Assembly: GCF_901827155.1 (NCBI RefSeq)
Contig: NZ_LR594659.1
Coordinates: forward strand, 1,116,001-1,180,000
Origin: Variovorax sp. PBL-H6
GTDB taxonomy: Bacteria; Pseudomonadota; Gammaproteobacteria; Burkholderiales; Burkholderiaceae_C
DNA length: 64,000 nt
Direction of reading: 5' to 3'
Shown piece after piece: positions 16,267-25,057 of the stretch; positions within the stretch are counted from its first letter, which is position 1; each line of letters starts with the position of its first letter. The position numbers and the translations under genes were made by a program. Under the pieces are notes generated by a model. It worked only from the letters and a program-made list of their open reading frames with translations, did not search any database and was not told the origin of the DNA.

Positions 16267-17433
16267 ATGAGCAACGCATACATCGTCGGCTGGGGCCACA
16301 CGCCCTTCGGCAAACTCGACAAGCTGGACCTGGAGCAGATGATCCGCGATGCGGTGCAGCCCGCGCTCGACAGCGCAGGACTCGAGGCCAAGGACATCGA
16401 CGGCATCTTCGTGGGCCACTTCAACGCCGGCTTCGTGGGCCAGGACTTCACGGCTTCCCTGCCGGCCGTGGCCATCCCCGAGTTCCGTCACACGCCCGCG
16501 GTGCGCGCCGAGAACGCCTGCGCCACCGGCTCCGCCGCGATCTGGGCAGCACTGGATGCAATGGCGGCCGGGCGCATGAAGCGCACGCTGGTGATCGGCA
16601 TGGAGAAGATGAACGAGCTCACCACCCCGCAAGTGGCGGCCACGTTGATCAAGTGCTCCTACGTGAAGGAAGAAGGCACTGATCCTGCCGGCTTCGCAGG
16701 GATCTTCGGCGGCATCGCCAGCAAGTATTTCGAGCGCTTCGGCGACCAGTCCGATGCGCTGGCGGCGATCTCGGCCAAGAACCACAGCAACGGGATGCAC
16801 AACCCGTACGCGCACATGCGGCGTGACTTCGGGTTCGACTTCTGCCGCACGCCGTCGGAGAAGAACCCGTTCGTGTCGGGCCCTCTCAAGCGCTCGGATT
16901 GTTCGCTCGTTTCCGATGGCGCCGCTGCGCTGGTGCTTTCGACCGAGCCGCTGCGTGGCGCAAAGGTCGCGCCGGTCCGCTGGCGTTCGCGCACGCACGT
17001 CAACGATTTCCTGCCGATGTCGCGGCGCGACCCGACGCGTTTCGAAGGCGCAGCGCTGGCGTGGCAAAGGGGACTCGCCGCTGCGCAAATGGACCTGGGA
17101 GATCTGTCTTTCGTCGAGACGCACGACTGCTTCACGATCGCCGAGATGCTGGAGTACGAGGCAATGGGCCTGGCACCGCACGGGCAAGGCGCACGTGTCA
17201 TCCTCGATGGCGTCACGCGCAAGGATGGCAGGCTGCCGGTCAACCCGTCGGGCGGCCTCAAGTCCAAGGGCCATCCCATCGGCGCTACCGGCGTCTCGCA
17301 GCACGTGATGGCGGCGATGCAGCTGTCGGGCACGGCTGGGGGCATGCAGGTGCCCAATGCCAGTGCGGGCGCCGTGTTCAACATGGGAGGCTCCGCGGTC
17401 GCCAGCTACCTGAGCCTCCTGGAGTCGGCGTGA
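16267..17433 (+). CDS. Thiolase family protein (SCP-x/acetyl-CoA acetyltransferase-like)
   Basis: The 388-residue protein has thiolase features: the acyl-accepting cysteine C85 in ENACATGSAA, VETHDCFTIAE with the catalytic His, and GGLKSKGHPIGATG near the C-terminus. It belongs to the SCP-x-like branch, which includes thiolytic enzymes and some lyases acting on branched or steroid side chains. AAAGGACCATC precedes the start. It ends overlapping the CoA ligase gene, so activation and thiolytic cleavage of a carboxylic intermediate are probably coupled. The substrate is unknown. Confidence 0.88.
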   Translation: MSNAYIVGWGHTPFGKLDKLDLEQMIRDAVQPALDSAGLEAKDIDGIFVGHFNAGFVGQDFTASLPAVAIPEFRHTPAVRAENACATGSAAIWAALDAMAAGRMKRTLVIGMEKMNELTTPQVAATLIKCSYVKEEGTDPAGFAGIFGGIASKYFERFGDQSDALAAISAKNHSNGMHNPYAHMRRDFGFDFCRTPSEKNPFVSGPLKRSDCSLVSDGAAALVLSTEPLRGAKVAPVRWRSRTHVNDFLPMSRRDPTRFEGAALAWQRGLAAAQMDLGDLSFVETHDCFTIAEMLEYEAMGLAPHGQGARVILDGVTRKDGRLPVNPSGGLKSKGHPIGATGVSQHVMAAMQLSGTAGGMQVPNASAGAVFNMGGSAVASYLSLLESA

Positions 17434-19010
17434 ACGCAGCGCAGGTCATGAACCTCGGGCAGCTGCTCACGCAGACCGCCCGCTTGTTTCCGGGCCGTCC
17501 CGCATTGATCCGGGGGGAACAGACCTGGACCTGGGCCGAAGTCGAGCAGCGCGTGGCCGCGATGACGGATGCTCTGCGTGGGCTGGGCCTTCGCAAGGGT
17601 GATCGCATCCTGGTCCAGTCGCGCAACAACGTGCAGCTGTTCGAGAGCTGCTGGGTGGCGTTCCGCCTCGGTTGCGTCTGGGTGCCCACGAATTTCCGGC
17701 TCACGCCGCCCGAGGTCGCCTACCTGGGCGCCTCCAGCGGCGCAAGCGCAATGATCGTGGAGGACGCGTTTGCCGGCCATGTCGACGCGGTGTGTGCCGA
17801 AGCGCCTGCGCTGCAGCACGTCATCACGATCGGCGAACCGCGTCCCGGCGAGCACAGCTATGAAGCGCTCGTTCGCAATCACCTGGGCGCGCAAGGCGCT
17901 CACGAAACGGTTGCGTATGACGACCCGCTCTGGTTCTTCTACACCTCGGGAACGACGGGCCGCCCGAAGGCCGGTGTGCTGACGCACGGCCAGATGGCGT
18001 TCGTGGTGACCAATCACCTCGCCGACCTCATTCCCGGGACGAGCGAGCGCGATTGCTCCATCGTGGTGGCGCCGCTATCGCATGGCGCGGGCATCCACGC
18101 CTTGCTGAACGTGGCTCGAGGGGCAGCTTCCGTGCTGCTGCCTGGCGAGAAGCTGGACGCCGAGATCTTCTGGCAAGCGGTCCAGAAGCATCGCGTGACC
18201 AACCTGTTCACGGTCCCGACGATCGTCAAGATGCTCGTGGAGCATCCCGCCGTCGATCGCTACGACCACTCCAGTCTGCGATACATGATCTACGCGGGAG
18301 CGCCCATGTATCGCGCCGACCAGAAGCTCGCGCTGCAGAAGCTGGGCAAGGTGCTGGTGCAGTATTTCGGGCTCGGCGAGGTCACGGGCAATATCACCGT
18401 TCTGTCGCCCGACATGCATTCGGCCGATGACGACGACCCGAACGCGAACATCGGCTCGTGCGGGCGCCCTCGCACCGGCATGGAAGTCGCCATCCTCGAC
18501 GCGGAGCTCGAGCCGGTGCCCGTGCGTGAAGTGGGTGAGATCTGCGTGCGCGGTCCTGCAGTTTTCTCCGGCTATCACGACAACCCCGATGCGACGGCAA
18601 AGGCGCTTCGCGGCGGCTGGTTCCACACGGGCGACCTCGGAAGGCTGGACGAACGTGGTCTGCTGTACATCACCGGCCGCGAGTCGGACATGTACATCTC
18701 AGGGGGCTCCAACGTCTATCCGCGTGAAGTGGAAGAGGTGTTGCTGACGCATCCTGCCGTGGCGGAGGTTGCGGTCCTTGGCGTGCCGGATCCGAAATGG
18801 GGCGAAGTCGGTGTTGCGGTCGTGGTCCCTCGTGGAGGCGCGCAGCTCGATGTCGACGCGCTCCTGGCGCATCTGGAAAACCGTTGTGCGCGCTATCGGT
18901 GGCCGCACCATGTGTTCTTCTGGGACGCCCTGCCGAAGTCGGGCTACGGGAAGATCGTCAAGAAGGACATTCGGCAACTGCTCTTCGAGCGCGGGGATCT
19001 GCAGGCGTGA
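17430..19010 (+). CDS. AMP-dependent acyl-CoA synthetase (ANL family)
   Basis: The 526-residue ligase has the AMP-binding P-loop FYTSGTTGRPKAG, the A5 segment VQYFGLGEVTGN, the hinge motif GWFHTGDLGRLDERGLLYITGRESDMYISGG and a C-terminal Lys in PKSGYGKIVKK. The start is a GTG that overlaps the thiolase stop (GTGA) and has GGAG 5 nt before it; an ATG six codons further in is the alternative. It forms a CoA ester from a carboxylic acid and ATP for the thiolase encoded just before it. It ends 24 nt before the convergent reductase gene. Confidence 0.9.
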   Translation: MNAAQVMNLGQLLTQTARLFPGRPALIRGEQTWTWAEVEQRVAAMTDALRGLGLRKGDRILVQSRNNVQLFESCWVAFRLGCVWVPTNFRLTPPEVAYLGASSGASAMIVEDAFAGHVDAVCAEAPALQHVITIGEPRPGEHSYEALVRNHLGAQGAHETVAYDDPLWFFYTSGTTGRPKAGVLTHGQMAFVVTNHLADLIPGTSERDCSIVVAPLSHGAGIHALLNVARGAASVLLPGEKLDAEIFWQAVQKHRVTNLFTVPTIVKMLVEHPAVDRYDHSSLRYMIYAGAPMYRADQKLALQKLGKVLVQYFGLGEVTGNITVLSPDMHSADDDDPNANIGSCGRPRTGMEVAILDAELEPVPVREVGEICVRGPAVFSGYHDNPDATAKALRGGWFHTGDLGRLDERGLLYITGRESDMYISGGSNVYPREVEEVLLTHPAVAEVAVLGVPDPKWGEVGVAVVVPRGGAQLDVDALLAHLENRCARYRWPHHVFFWDALPKSGYGKIVKKDIRQLLFERGDLQA

Positions 19011-19034
19011 ATGCGCGGCGGCGTACCAGCCGGA

Positions 19035-20246
19035 TCAAAGCATCTTCAGCGTGAATCCGGGCTCGCGCACGTTGTCCGGCGAAACACGGGTTTGCCTGGC
19101 GAGAAGCCTGCGTGCCAGCATATGGTCTGCTGGCCGGTTCACCGATTCCACGGCGCACAGCATGCCGTCTGAAATACACAGGACGGAAAAATTCCCGGCC
19201 GTCACATCGCCGGTCACCACGCATTCATCGGCGTCGCCGCGCAGCCCGGCGATCTGGAGCTTCAGCCTCCCTTGGTCGCTCCAGAACCATGGCACGGCCT
19301 CGTACGGGAGCGCGGCATGTCCGGCGATGCGGGCCGCCACCGCGCGCGCCTGATCGGTTGCGTTCTGGACTGACTCGAGCCGAACTCGCGGGCCACCATC
19401 GCGCCTCGGAAACGATGCGACGTCGCCGATGGCCGAGACTCGTGGATCGGCGGTGCGCAACATGGCGTCCACGACAATTCCGTTGTCGACGGCAAGGCCG
19501 GCTTCCATTGCGAGCTCGACCCGTGGAATCGCGCCAATCCCGACAAGGACGAGGTCCGCGGGAATCCGCTCTCCACGCGTGGTGACGACCGCCGCGACCT
19601 TTCCATCTTCTCCTTCGAGCCGTTCCACGCCGGTCTGCAGCAGCAGCTTCGTGCCAAGCGCGCGATGCGCGTTGGTAAACGCGACGGCGCATTCCGGAGA
19701 CAACACGCGCGCCATCGGACGATCGGCGATGTCCACGACGGTGACATCGTGGCCGAGCAGGCGCGCGGAAGCAGCAAATTCGAGGCCGATGAAGCCCGCG
19801 CCGATCACGGCGACTCTCGTGCAGCCCGCAAGTGCCGCGAGGAGCCGATCGGCGTCGTCCAGTGTTTGCAGGGGCAGCACCCCGGCAAGTCCTGCACCCG
19901 CGACCGGCAGCGCCCGAGGTCGCGAGCCGGTCGCGATGACCAGGTAGTCGTAGGCCAGCGACTCACCATTGCCGAGTGTGACCCGTTGTGCACCGCGGTC
20001 GATGTGCTCTGCGGCGTGAGAGATGAGCGTGATCCGGTGCTCGCTGAAGAAGGCCTCTGCACGAAAGGCCAGATCGGCGACGCAGGTCTTGCCGAGCAGG
20101 TACGCCTTTGAAAGAGGGGGGCGCTGATAGGGCAATCCGCGCTCCTCGGAGACAAGGGACACGTCGCCCGTGAAACCTTGCTGTCGCAAGGCGGCTGCGC
20201 ATTGGAAGCCGGCGTGCCCGGCTCCGAGTATCACGACGCTCTGCAT
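19035..20246 (-). CDS. FAD-dependent ferredoxin reductase (putidaredoxin reductase-like)
   Basis: The 403-residue flavoprotein has an FAD-binding GAGHAG (8-13), LPYQRPPLSKAYL as in rubredoxin and putidaredoxin reductases, an NADH-binding VIGAGFIGLEFAAS, and SAIGDVASFP for the FAD ribityl site. It should pass electrons from NAD(P)H to the [2Fe-2S] ferredoxin at 6911-7234 for the P450. It is separated from those partners by up to 12 kb and two regulators but carries the same promoter palindrome (site D). It is convergent with the CoA ligase operon. Confidence 0.9.
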   Translation of the reverse strand: MQSVVILGAGHAGFQCAAALRQQGFTGDVSLVSEERGLPYQRPPLSKAYLLGKTCVADLAFRAEAFFSEHRITLISHAAEHIDRGAQRVTLGNGESLAYDYLVIATGSRPRALPVAGAGLAGVLPLQTLDDADRLLAALAGCTRVAVIGAGFIGLEFAASARLLGHDVTVVDIADRPMARVLSPECAVAFTNAHRALGTKLLLQTGVERLEGEDGKVAAVVTTRGERIPADLVLVGIGAIPRVELAMEAGLAVDNGIVVDAMLRTADPRVSAIGDVASFPRRDGGPRVRLESVQNATDQARAVAARIAGHAALPYEAVPWFWSDQGRLKLQIAGLRGDADECVVTGDVTAGNFSVLCISDGMLCAVESVNRPADHMLARRLLARQTRVSPDNVREPGFTLKML

Positions 20247-20273
20247 GGCTCTCTACCTCGCTGTGAGAGGTCC

Positions 20274-20318
20274 ATGTTCTTCTGAACTTGCCCGGACGTA
20301 TGTCCCGCTGCGGGGGAC
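20274..20318 (-). promoter_or_regulatory. Palindrome plus weak promoter elements, site D (ferredoxin reductase)
   Basis: GTCCCGCTGCGGGGGAC (20302-20318) has perfect 5-bp arms and the same 17-bp size as sites A and C. On the minus strand GAACAT lies 23-28 nt beyond it (20279-20274); the A and final T are shared by all four sites. The -35 region is poor. The reductase ATG follows about 21 nt after the predicted start. Confidence 0.55.
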
Positions 20319-20354
20319 GCGGGCAGTGGCCCACGGCAGCCACGAAGCTCCTTT

Positions 20355-21281
20355 CTAGGTTCGGACAGCCTCGGCCGACGGTCCGAAAAGACGAACGACA
20401 GACTCACGCAGCCAACGGATGGCGGGATCCGCATTGAACCTGGGATGCCAGAACTGCTTGACTGCGTAGGGCTTGATGTGAATGGGTGGATCGATGATGC
20501 GGAGGTTCTCCAGCCGCGTGTAGTAGTCCGCGATCGAGCGAGGGACCGTCACGATCATGTCGGTCGTCGCAATGATCGCGGGCACCGTGAGGAAGTGAAC
20601 GGATGCGAGCTGCACTCGACGCTGGAGTCCCATTTCCTTGAGCCTGGTTTCGAACAACTCGCCGCTTCGGCCCATCGGCGTCACCACCGCATGCGACAGC
20701 TGGAGGAACCTTTTCATGCTGATGCGCGACGACTTGACTTGCGGATGGTCGGCGCGCACCAGGCAGACGAGTGTGTGCATGAACAGTGTTTGCGCATAGA
20801 GCGCCGGGCGGTGCAGATTCGGGAAAAAGCCGAGAGCGAGATCGCAGCGACCTTCCTCCAGGGCCGCTTCGATGTCTTGCCTCGCGAACGTTTCGCATCT
20901 CAGGTTGCAAAGAGGTGCCTCGCGCTCGAGGTAGGCCATCAGCGGCGGCGCAAAGTGCAATTCGCCCACGTCCGCCATGGTGACGACGAAGTCGCGCCTG
21001 GAACTGGCTGGATCGAAGGTCTTGCGGTGGAGAACCGTTTCGTCGATGCCGGAAAGCGCCTCGACTGCGCATTCAACCACCTCCGTGCACCTGGGCGTGG
21101 GCAGCATTCCAGAAGGTGATCGCACGAACAGAGGGTCTCCGAGACTCTTGCGAAGCCGGCCGAGGGCAAGGCTCGTTGCCGGTTGGCTGAGCCCCAGGTC
21201 CGCCGAAGCCTTCGACACGCTGCGCCAACGGTGAAGGGCAACCAGCACACGCAGCAGGTTGAGGTCGAAGCGCGATGACAT
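20355..21281 (-). CDS. LysR family transcriptional regulator
   Basis: The 308-residue regulator has an N-terminal winged helix: DLNLLRVLVALHRWRSVSKA, then GLSQPATSLALGRLRKSLGDPLF, in the NodD/NahR-like subgroup whose ligands are often aromatic. The rest is a periplasmic-binding-like effector domain. The start at MSSRFDLN is the usual LysR beginning; the frame stays open upstream but that part is not LysR-like. It is divergent from the long operon starting with the leader peptide and the oxidoreductase, and is the likely activator of that operon. Confidence 0.9.
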   Translation of the reverse strand: MSSRFDLNLLRVLVALHRWRSVSKASADLGLSQPATSLALGRLRKSLGDPLFVRSPSGMLPTPRCTEVVECAVEALSGIDETVLHRKTFDPASSRRDFVVTMADVGELHFAPPLMAYLEREAPLCNLRCETFARQDIEAALEEGRCDLALGFFPNLHRPALYAQTLFMHTLVCLVRADHPQVKSSRISMKRFLQLSHAVVTPMGRSGELFETRLKEMGLQRRVQLASVHFLTVPAIIATTDMIVTVPRSIADYYTRLENLRIIDPPIHIKPYAVKQFWHPRFNADPAIRWLRESVVRLFGPSAEAVRT

Positions 21282-21402
21282 TTGCGGCGTAAATATTGGA
21301 ATTAAGCCGGCGTTTATTGCCCAAATCTCGTTACTGGTCAATCCTCCCGACCCTTGACAGCAACAGCACGGGCACCAGCCGCCCGGCAGCCGGAGACAAC
21401 AC

Positions 21403-21474
21403 ATGCAGATCCTGGGGATTCCGGGCGGCAACGCCGACTCGTATGCGGGCTTCGCCAGCGGGGTGAATCGATGA
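21403..21474 (+). CDS. Putative 23-residue leader peptide overlapping the oxidoreductase start
   Basis: A 24-codon frame starts at an ATG with an excellent ribosome binding site (CCGGAGACAACAC, the same form used by real genes nearby). It begins MQILGIPGGNADSYAGF and ends in a stop overlapping the next gene's ATG (ATGA). The large downstream gene has only a weak GGGGTGA of its own, so translation may be coupled. It could instead be the remnant of a deleted first gene of the operon. I recognise no family. Confidence 0.4.
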   Translation: MQILGIPGGNADSYAGFASGVNR

Positions 21475-24400
21475 CCGGCAGCCTGGATGCTCGCTTCGAA
21501 CCGGATTCGCCGGTCGCATTCCTGAACGGGAATCACGCGCTCATCCGCATGATGACGGAGCAGATGCGCTCCGATGCTGCAGCCGGCTTGCGCACCAAGG
21601 CCTTCGTCACGGGTTATCCCGGCTCCCCTTTGGGAAGCATCGACATCGCATTGCGCCAGGCACGCAGAACACTCGATGCGCATGGCATCACGCACCGGGC
21701 CGCTCAGAACGAGGAGTTTGCGGTCTCGATGCTGAGCGGCACCCAGATGCTCGACGAGCACCCGCACCCGGAAGTGGACGGGGTGGTGGGCTATTGGTAT
21801 GGGAAGGGACCCGGCCTGGACCGTTCGGGCGACGTTCTCAAGCATGCGAACTTTGCGGGCACGAGCCGTCATGGGGCCGTCGTCATTCTGAGCGGCGAGG
21901 ACCATGAGGCAAAGAGCTCCACGGTGCCGTACCAGCAGGATTTCTCCTTCGAGCACCACGGCATGCCGGTGCTGTATCCGTCGTGCGTGCAGGAGTTTCT
22001 GGACTACGGCCTGCATGCTGCGGCGCTGTCGCGGTACTCCGGCTGCTGGGTGGCCCTGAAGCTCGTTGGCACGCTATGCGACGGGGGTGAGGTGGTGCAA
22101 CTGCACCCTGCAGGGATCACGACCCGAACCCCGGACCTGCAGATCGCGGGCAAGCCTTTCGCCAAGCTCGCCAATCACCGCTTCTTCCCGGTTACCAACG
22201 TGGAGACGGAGCGGCGCCTCTACGACGAGCGCCATGCCGCCGTCCTGGCTTACTCGCGGGCGAACGGGCTCAACCGGATCGTGCGATCGTCACCGGAGGA
22301 TCGGATCGGAATCCTCAGCGCTGGCAAGAGCTGGGCCGACACCATGCAGGCCCTCGAGGATCTTGGACTCGACGCGCGCGCGCTCGAGGCGAATGGCATC
22401 CGCCTGGCCAAGGTCGGCCTGCTTTGCCCCTCCGACAGCACGTTCTTCCGCGAATTCGCCGAGGGCCTCGAAAGCGTCATCGTGGTCGAAGAGAAACGCG
22501 ACTTTCTCGAAAGGCAGGTCGCTGCGGGCATCGTCGGAACCAGCGTGCGTGCACTGCTCGGCAAGCAAGACGTGGACGGAACCCGCCTCTTCCCTGTCGA
22601 AGGCGGCATGACCAGCGACATGGTGGCCGAACGCCTCGGCCGCGTGCTGGCGCGCAGCATCACCTTGCCAGTGCGCGGCCGGGAGCGCGTGCGATACCTG
22701 CAGCAGAAGACGGTGCAGCGCAACCCCGCACTGCCCGGTCGTGCACCGAACTATTGCTCGGGCTGTCCGCACAACGTTTCCACGCTGCTCGCGCCTGGCC
22801 AGATGGCATGGGGCGCCCCAGGCTGTCACCTGTTCGCAGCCCTCATGGACAAGCCGCAGAAGCGCGTCGAAGCCACGACGCCCTTGGGTGGCGAAGGGGT
22901 GCCCTGGCTGGGACTCGCCCCGTACACGAGCCGCCCTCACATCGTTCAGAACGTCGGTGACGGCGCCTTGTTCCACTCCAGCTATCAGAACATCCGCTTT
23001 GCGATCACCACCGGCGCGAACATGACGTTCAAGCTCCTGATCAACGGTGTTCTAGCGAATACCGGCGGGCAGGAAGCCGTGGGCGCAAGCGCGATCGCGG
23101 ACCTGGCCGGCCGCCTGTTGCAGGACGGCGCGTCCCGCGTGGTCCTGGTCTCGAAGGAGCTTGCCCAGTACGCAAAAGTACAGCTCCCCGCCGGTCTGGT
23201 GCGCCGTTCGCCCGACGAGCTCGAACAATCCATGAAGGAGCTCTCGGAGACCCAGGGCGTCACCATCCTGATCTACGACGGGGCCTGCGCGAACGAACGG
23301 CGCCGCCGCCAGAAGCGGGGGCTGCTGCCCGCGCCCTCGGTCTTCACGTTTGTGAACGAAGAGGTGTGCGAGAACTGCGGCGACTGCGGCGCCAAGGCGA
23401 ATTGCATGTCGCTGCAGAAGGTGCCGACGGAGTTCGGTGCCAAGACGCAGATCCACCAGTCGACGTGCAACCAGGATCAGGCCTGCATCCAGGGCGAATG
23501 CCCTTCTTTCGTGACAGTCGAAGTGGAGCCGGGCAAGGGGCTCCGCAAGCCGGCTCTGCCCTCCATCGACGCAGCGGGAATTCCGGAGATCGAGCCGCAA
23601 GCCTTGCAGGCGCCGTACCACGTGTACATCCCGGGCCTCGGCGGGTCCGGTGTCCTCACGGCCAGCGCCATCCTCGCGCAGGCGGCGGCCATGCAAGGCC
23701 TGCAGGTCAAGACCTATGACCAGACCGGAGCGTCCCAGAAGTGGGGCGCGGTGCTCTCCAGCCTCATCCTCGCTCCCGCGGACCGGCCGCCGCACACGAA
23801 CAAGGTCGGCATTGGCAAAGCGGATCTCTATCTCGCACTCGATCTCCTGGCGGCGGTGGACGTGAGCAATCTGAAGTGCTGCGATGCCGAACGCACGCGG
23901 TCTGTCATCAACGCTGGCGTGTTCCCGAACGGAGAGGTCATCAGGGACTCTCGCAAGGCTCTTCCGACCCAGGAGTTGTGCGAAACCGTCGCCGCCGCCG
24001 TTCGGGAAGACGGCGCCTTGACGCTGGATGCCCAGCGCATCGCCGAGGCGCTGTTCGGCGACTACATGATGACCAACATGGTTGCCATCGGTGCTGCCTA
24101 CCAGGCGGGCTGGTTGCCGATCCGCGCGGAATGGATCGAGGCCGCCATCGCCCTGAACGGCACTCAGGTGAACGCGAACACCACGGCCTTCCGGGCAGGC
24201 CGGCTGTGGGTGCACGCACCAGAGCGCATCCAGGCCTTGGGCACGCTCAGGCTGCAACCGCTCGCGGACCGCACGGAGCGCCTGCATGCCCTGCGCAGCG
24301 AGGGCCGGTTGGGCGAGCTGGTCGCCTTCGAGGCGCGATTGGCGAAGCTGCCAACGCAGCTTCGTGACCGTGTGCTGCTGCGTTCCGTGGACCTGGCGGA

Positions 24401-25022
24401 CTACCAGAACATGGCGTATGCGGTGCGCTATCTGGAGCGGGTGACGTCCTTCGTCGAAGCCGAGGCGGCTGCCCGCGGAGAGCGCCACGCCTATGAGGTG
24501 ACCGCGGCTGTTGCCGACGGCCTGCACAAGATGATGGCGTACAAGGACGAGTACGAGGTGGCCCGGCTGCTCACCAGTTCGGGCTTCGAGAAACGAGTGG
24601 CCGACATGTTCTCCGGGACCGTCCGCCTGAAATACAACCTGCAGCCGCCTCTTGCACGCACGCTGGGCCTGAAGGGGAAGGTACGCGTCGGCGGATGGAT
24701 GTACCCCATGCTGAAGGTCCTCGCTGCACTGAAGGTCCTTCGTGGGACGGCGTTGGATCCGTTCGGCGCGCTGCAATCCCGGCGGGAGGAGCGTGCCCTG
24801 CTTGCCTGGTACGAGAGTGTGTTGGCGCAAGGGCTGGAACTGCTGGACGGGCGCAACGCCGCCGGAGTCGCCGAGCTCATGCGGCTGCCCCAAGCCATAC
24901 GCGGCTACGAGTCGGTGAAGTCAGCGGCCGCGACGGAAGCGAAGGCAGAGGCGCAGCGCCTGCTGTCCGGCCTGAAGCGGCCTCGCAGCATCGAGATCGT
25001 GCCCGTCGCACTCGCGGCCTGA
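21471..25022 (+). CDS. Indolepyruvate ferredoxin oxidoreductase family protein (fused alpha-beta)
   Basis: The 1183-residue protein is a fused 2-oxoacid:acceptor oxidoreductase. The N-terminal pyrimidine-binding domain contains GYPGSPLGSID (49-58). A TPP-binding domain contains PNYCSGCPHN (C429, C432) and GAPGCHLFAALM. A cluster-type cysteine set follows (C633, C636, C639, C645, with more Cys to about 680). The C-terminal gamma-like domain starts near IPGLGGSGVLTASAILAQAA. Such enzymes decarboxylate arylpyruvates or arylglyoxylates to acyl-CoA, passing electrons to a ferredoxin or flavoprotein. Its position ahead of a TRAP transporter and a gentisate route suggests an aromatic 2-oxo acid as substrate; this is inference. 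Confidence 0.88.
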   Translation: MTGSLDARFEPDSPVAFLNGNHALIRMMTEQMRSDAAAGLRTKAFVTGYPGSPLGSIDIALRQARRTLDAHGITHRAAQNEEFAVSMLSGTQMLDEHPHPEVDGVVGYWYGKGPGLDRSGDVLKHANFAGTSRHGAVVILSGEDHEAKSSTVPYQQDFSFEHHGMPVLYPSCVQEFLDYGLHAAALSRYSGCWVALKLVGTLCDGGEVVQLHPAGITTRTPDLQIAGKPFAKLANHRFFPVTNVETERRLYDERHAAVLAYSRANGLNRIVRSSPEDRIGILSAGKSWADTMQALEDLGLDARALEANGIRLAKVGLLCPSDSTFFREFAEGLESVIVVEEKRDFLERQVAAGIVGTSVRALLGKQDVDGTRLFPVEGGMTSDMVAERLGRVLARSITLPVRGRERVRYLQQKTVQRNPALPGRAPNYCSGCPHNVSTLLAPGQMAWGAPGCHLFAALMDKPQKRVEATTPLGGEGVPWLGLAPYTSRPHIVQNVGDGALFHSSYQNIRFAITTGANMTFKLLINGVLANTGGQEAVGASAIADLAGRLLQDGASRVVLVSKELAQYAKVQLPAGLVRRSPDELEQSMKELSETQGVTILIYDGACANERRRRQKRGLLPAPSVFTFVNEEVCENCGDCGAKANCMSLQKVPTEFGAKTQIHQSTCNQDQACIQGECPSFVTVEVEPGKGLRKPALPSIDAAGIPEIEPQALQAPYHVYIPGLGGSGVLTASAILAQAAAMQGLQVKTYDQTGASQKWGAVLSSLILAPADRPPHTNKVGIGKADLYLALDLLAAVDVSNLKCCDAERTRSVINAGVFPNGEVIRDSRKALPTQELCETVAAAVREDGALTLDAQRIAEALFGDYMMTNMVAIGAAYQAGWLPIRAEWIEAAIALNGTQVNANTTAFRAGRLWVHAPERIQALGTLRLQPLADRTERLHALRSEGRLGELVAFEARLAKLPTQLRDRVLLRSVDLADYQNMAYAVRYLERVTSFVEAEAAARGERHAYEVTAAVADGLHKMMAYKDEYEVARLLTSSGFEKRVADMFSGTVRLKYNLQPPLARTLGLKGKVRVGGWMYPMLKVLAALKVLRGTALDPFGALQSRREERALLAWYESVLAQGLELLDGRNAAGVAELMRLPQAIRGYESVKSAAATEAKAEAQRLLSGLKRPRSIEIVPVALAA

Positions 25023-25057
25023 CGCCACGTTCCATCAATCACAAAAGGAGACAGATC

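Noticed and set aside
21354..21359. Perfect TTGACA -35 hexamer before the oxidoreductase operon
   Set aside because: No plausible -10 lies 16-18 nt downstream, where the sequence is GC-rich. The match alone is not enough to call a promoter.
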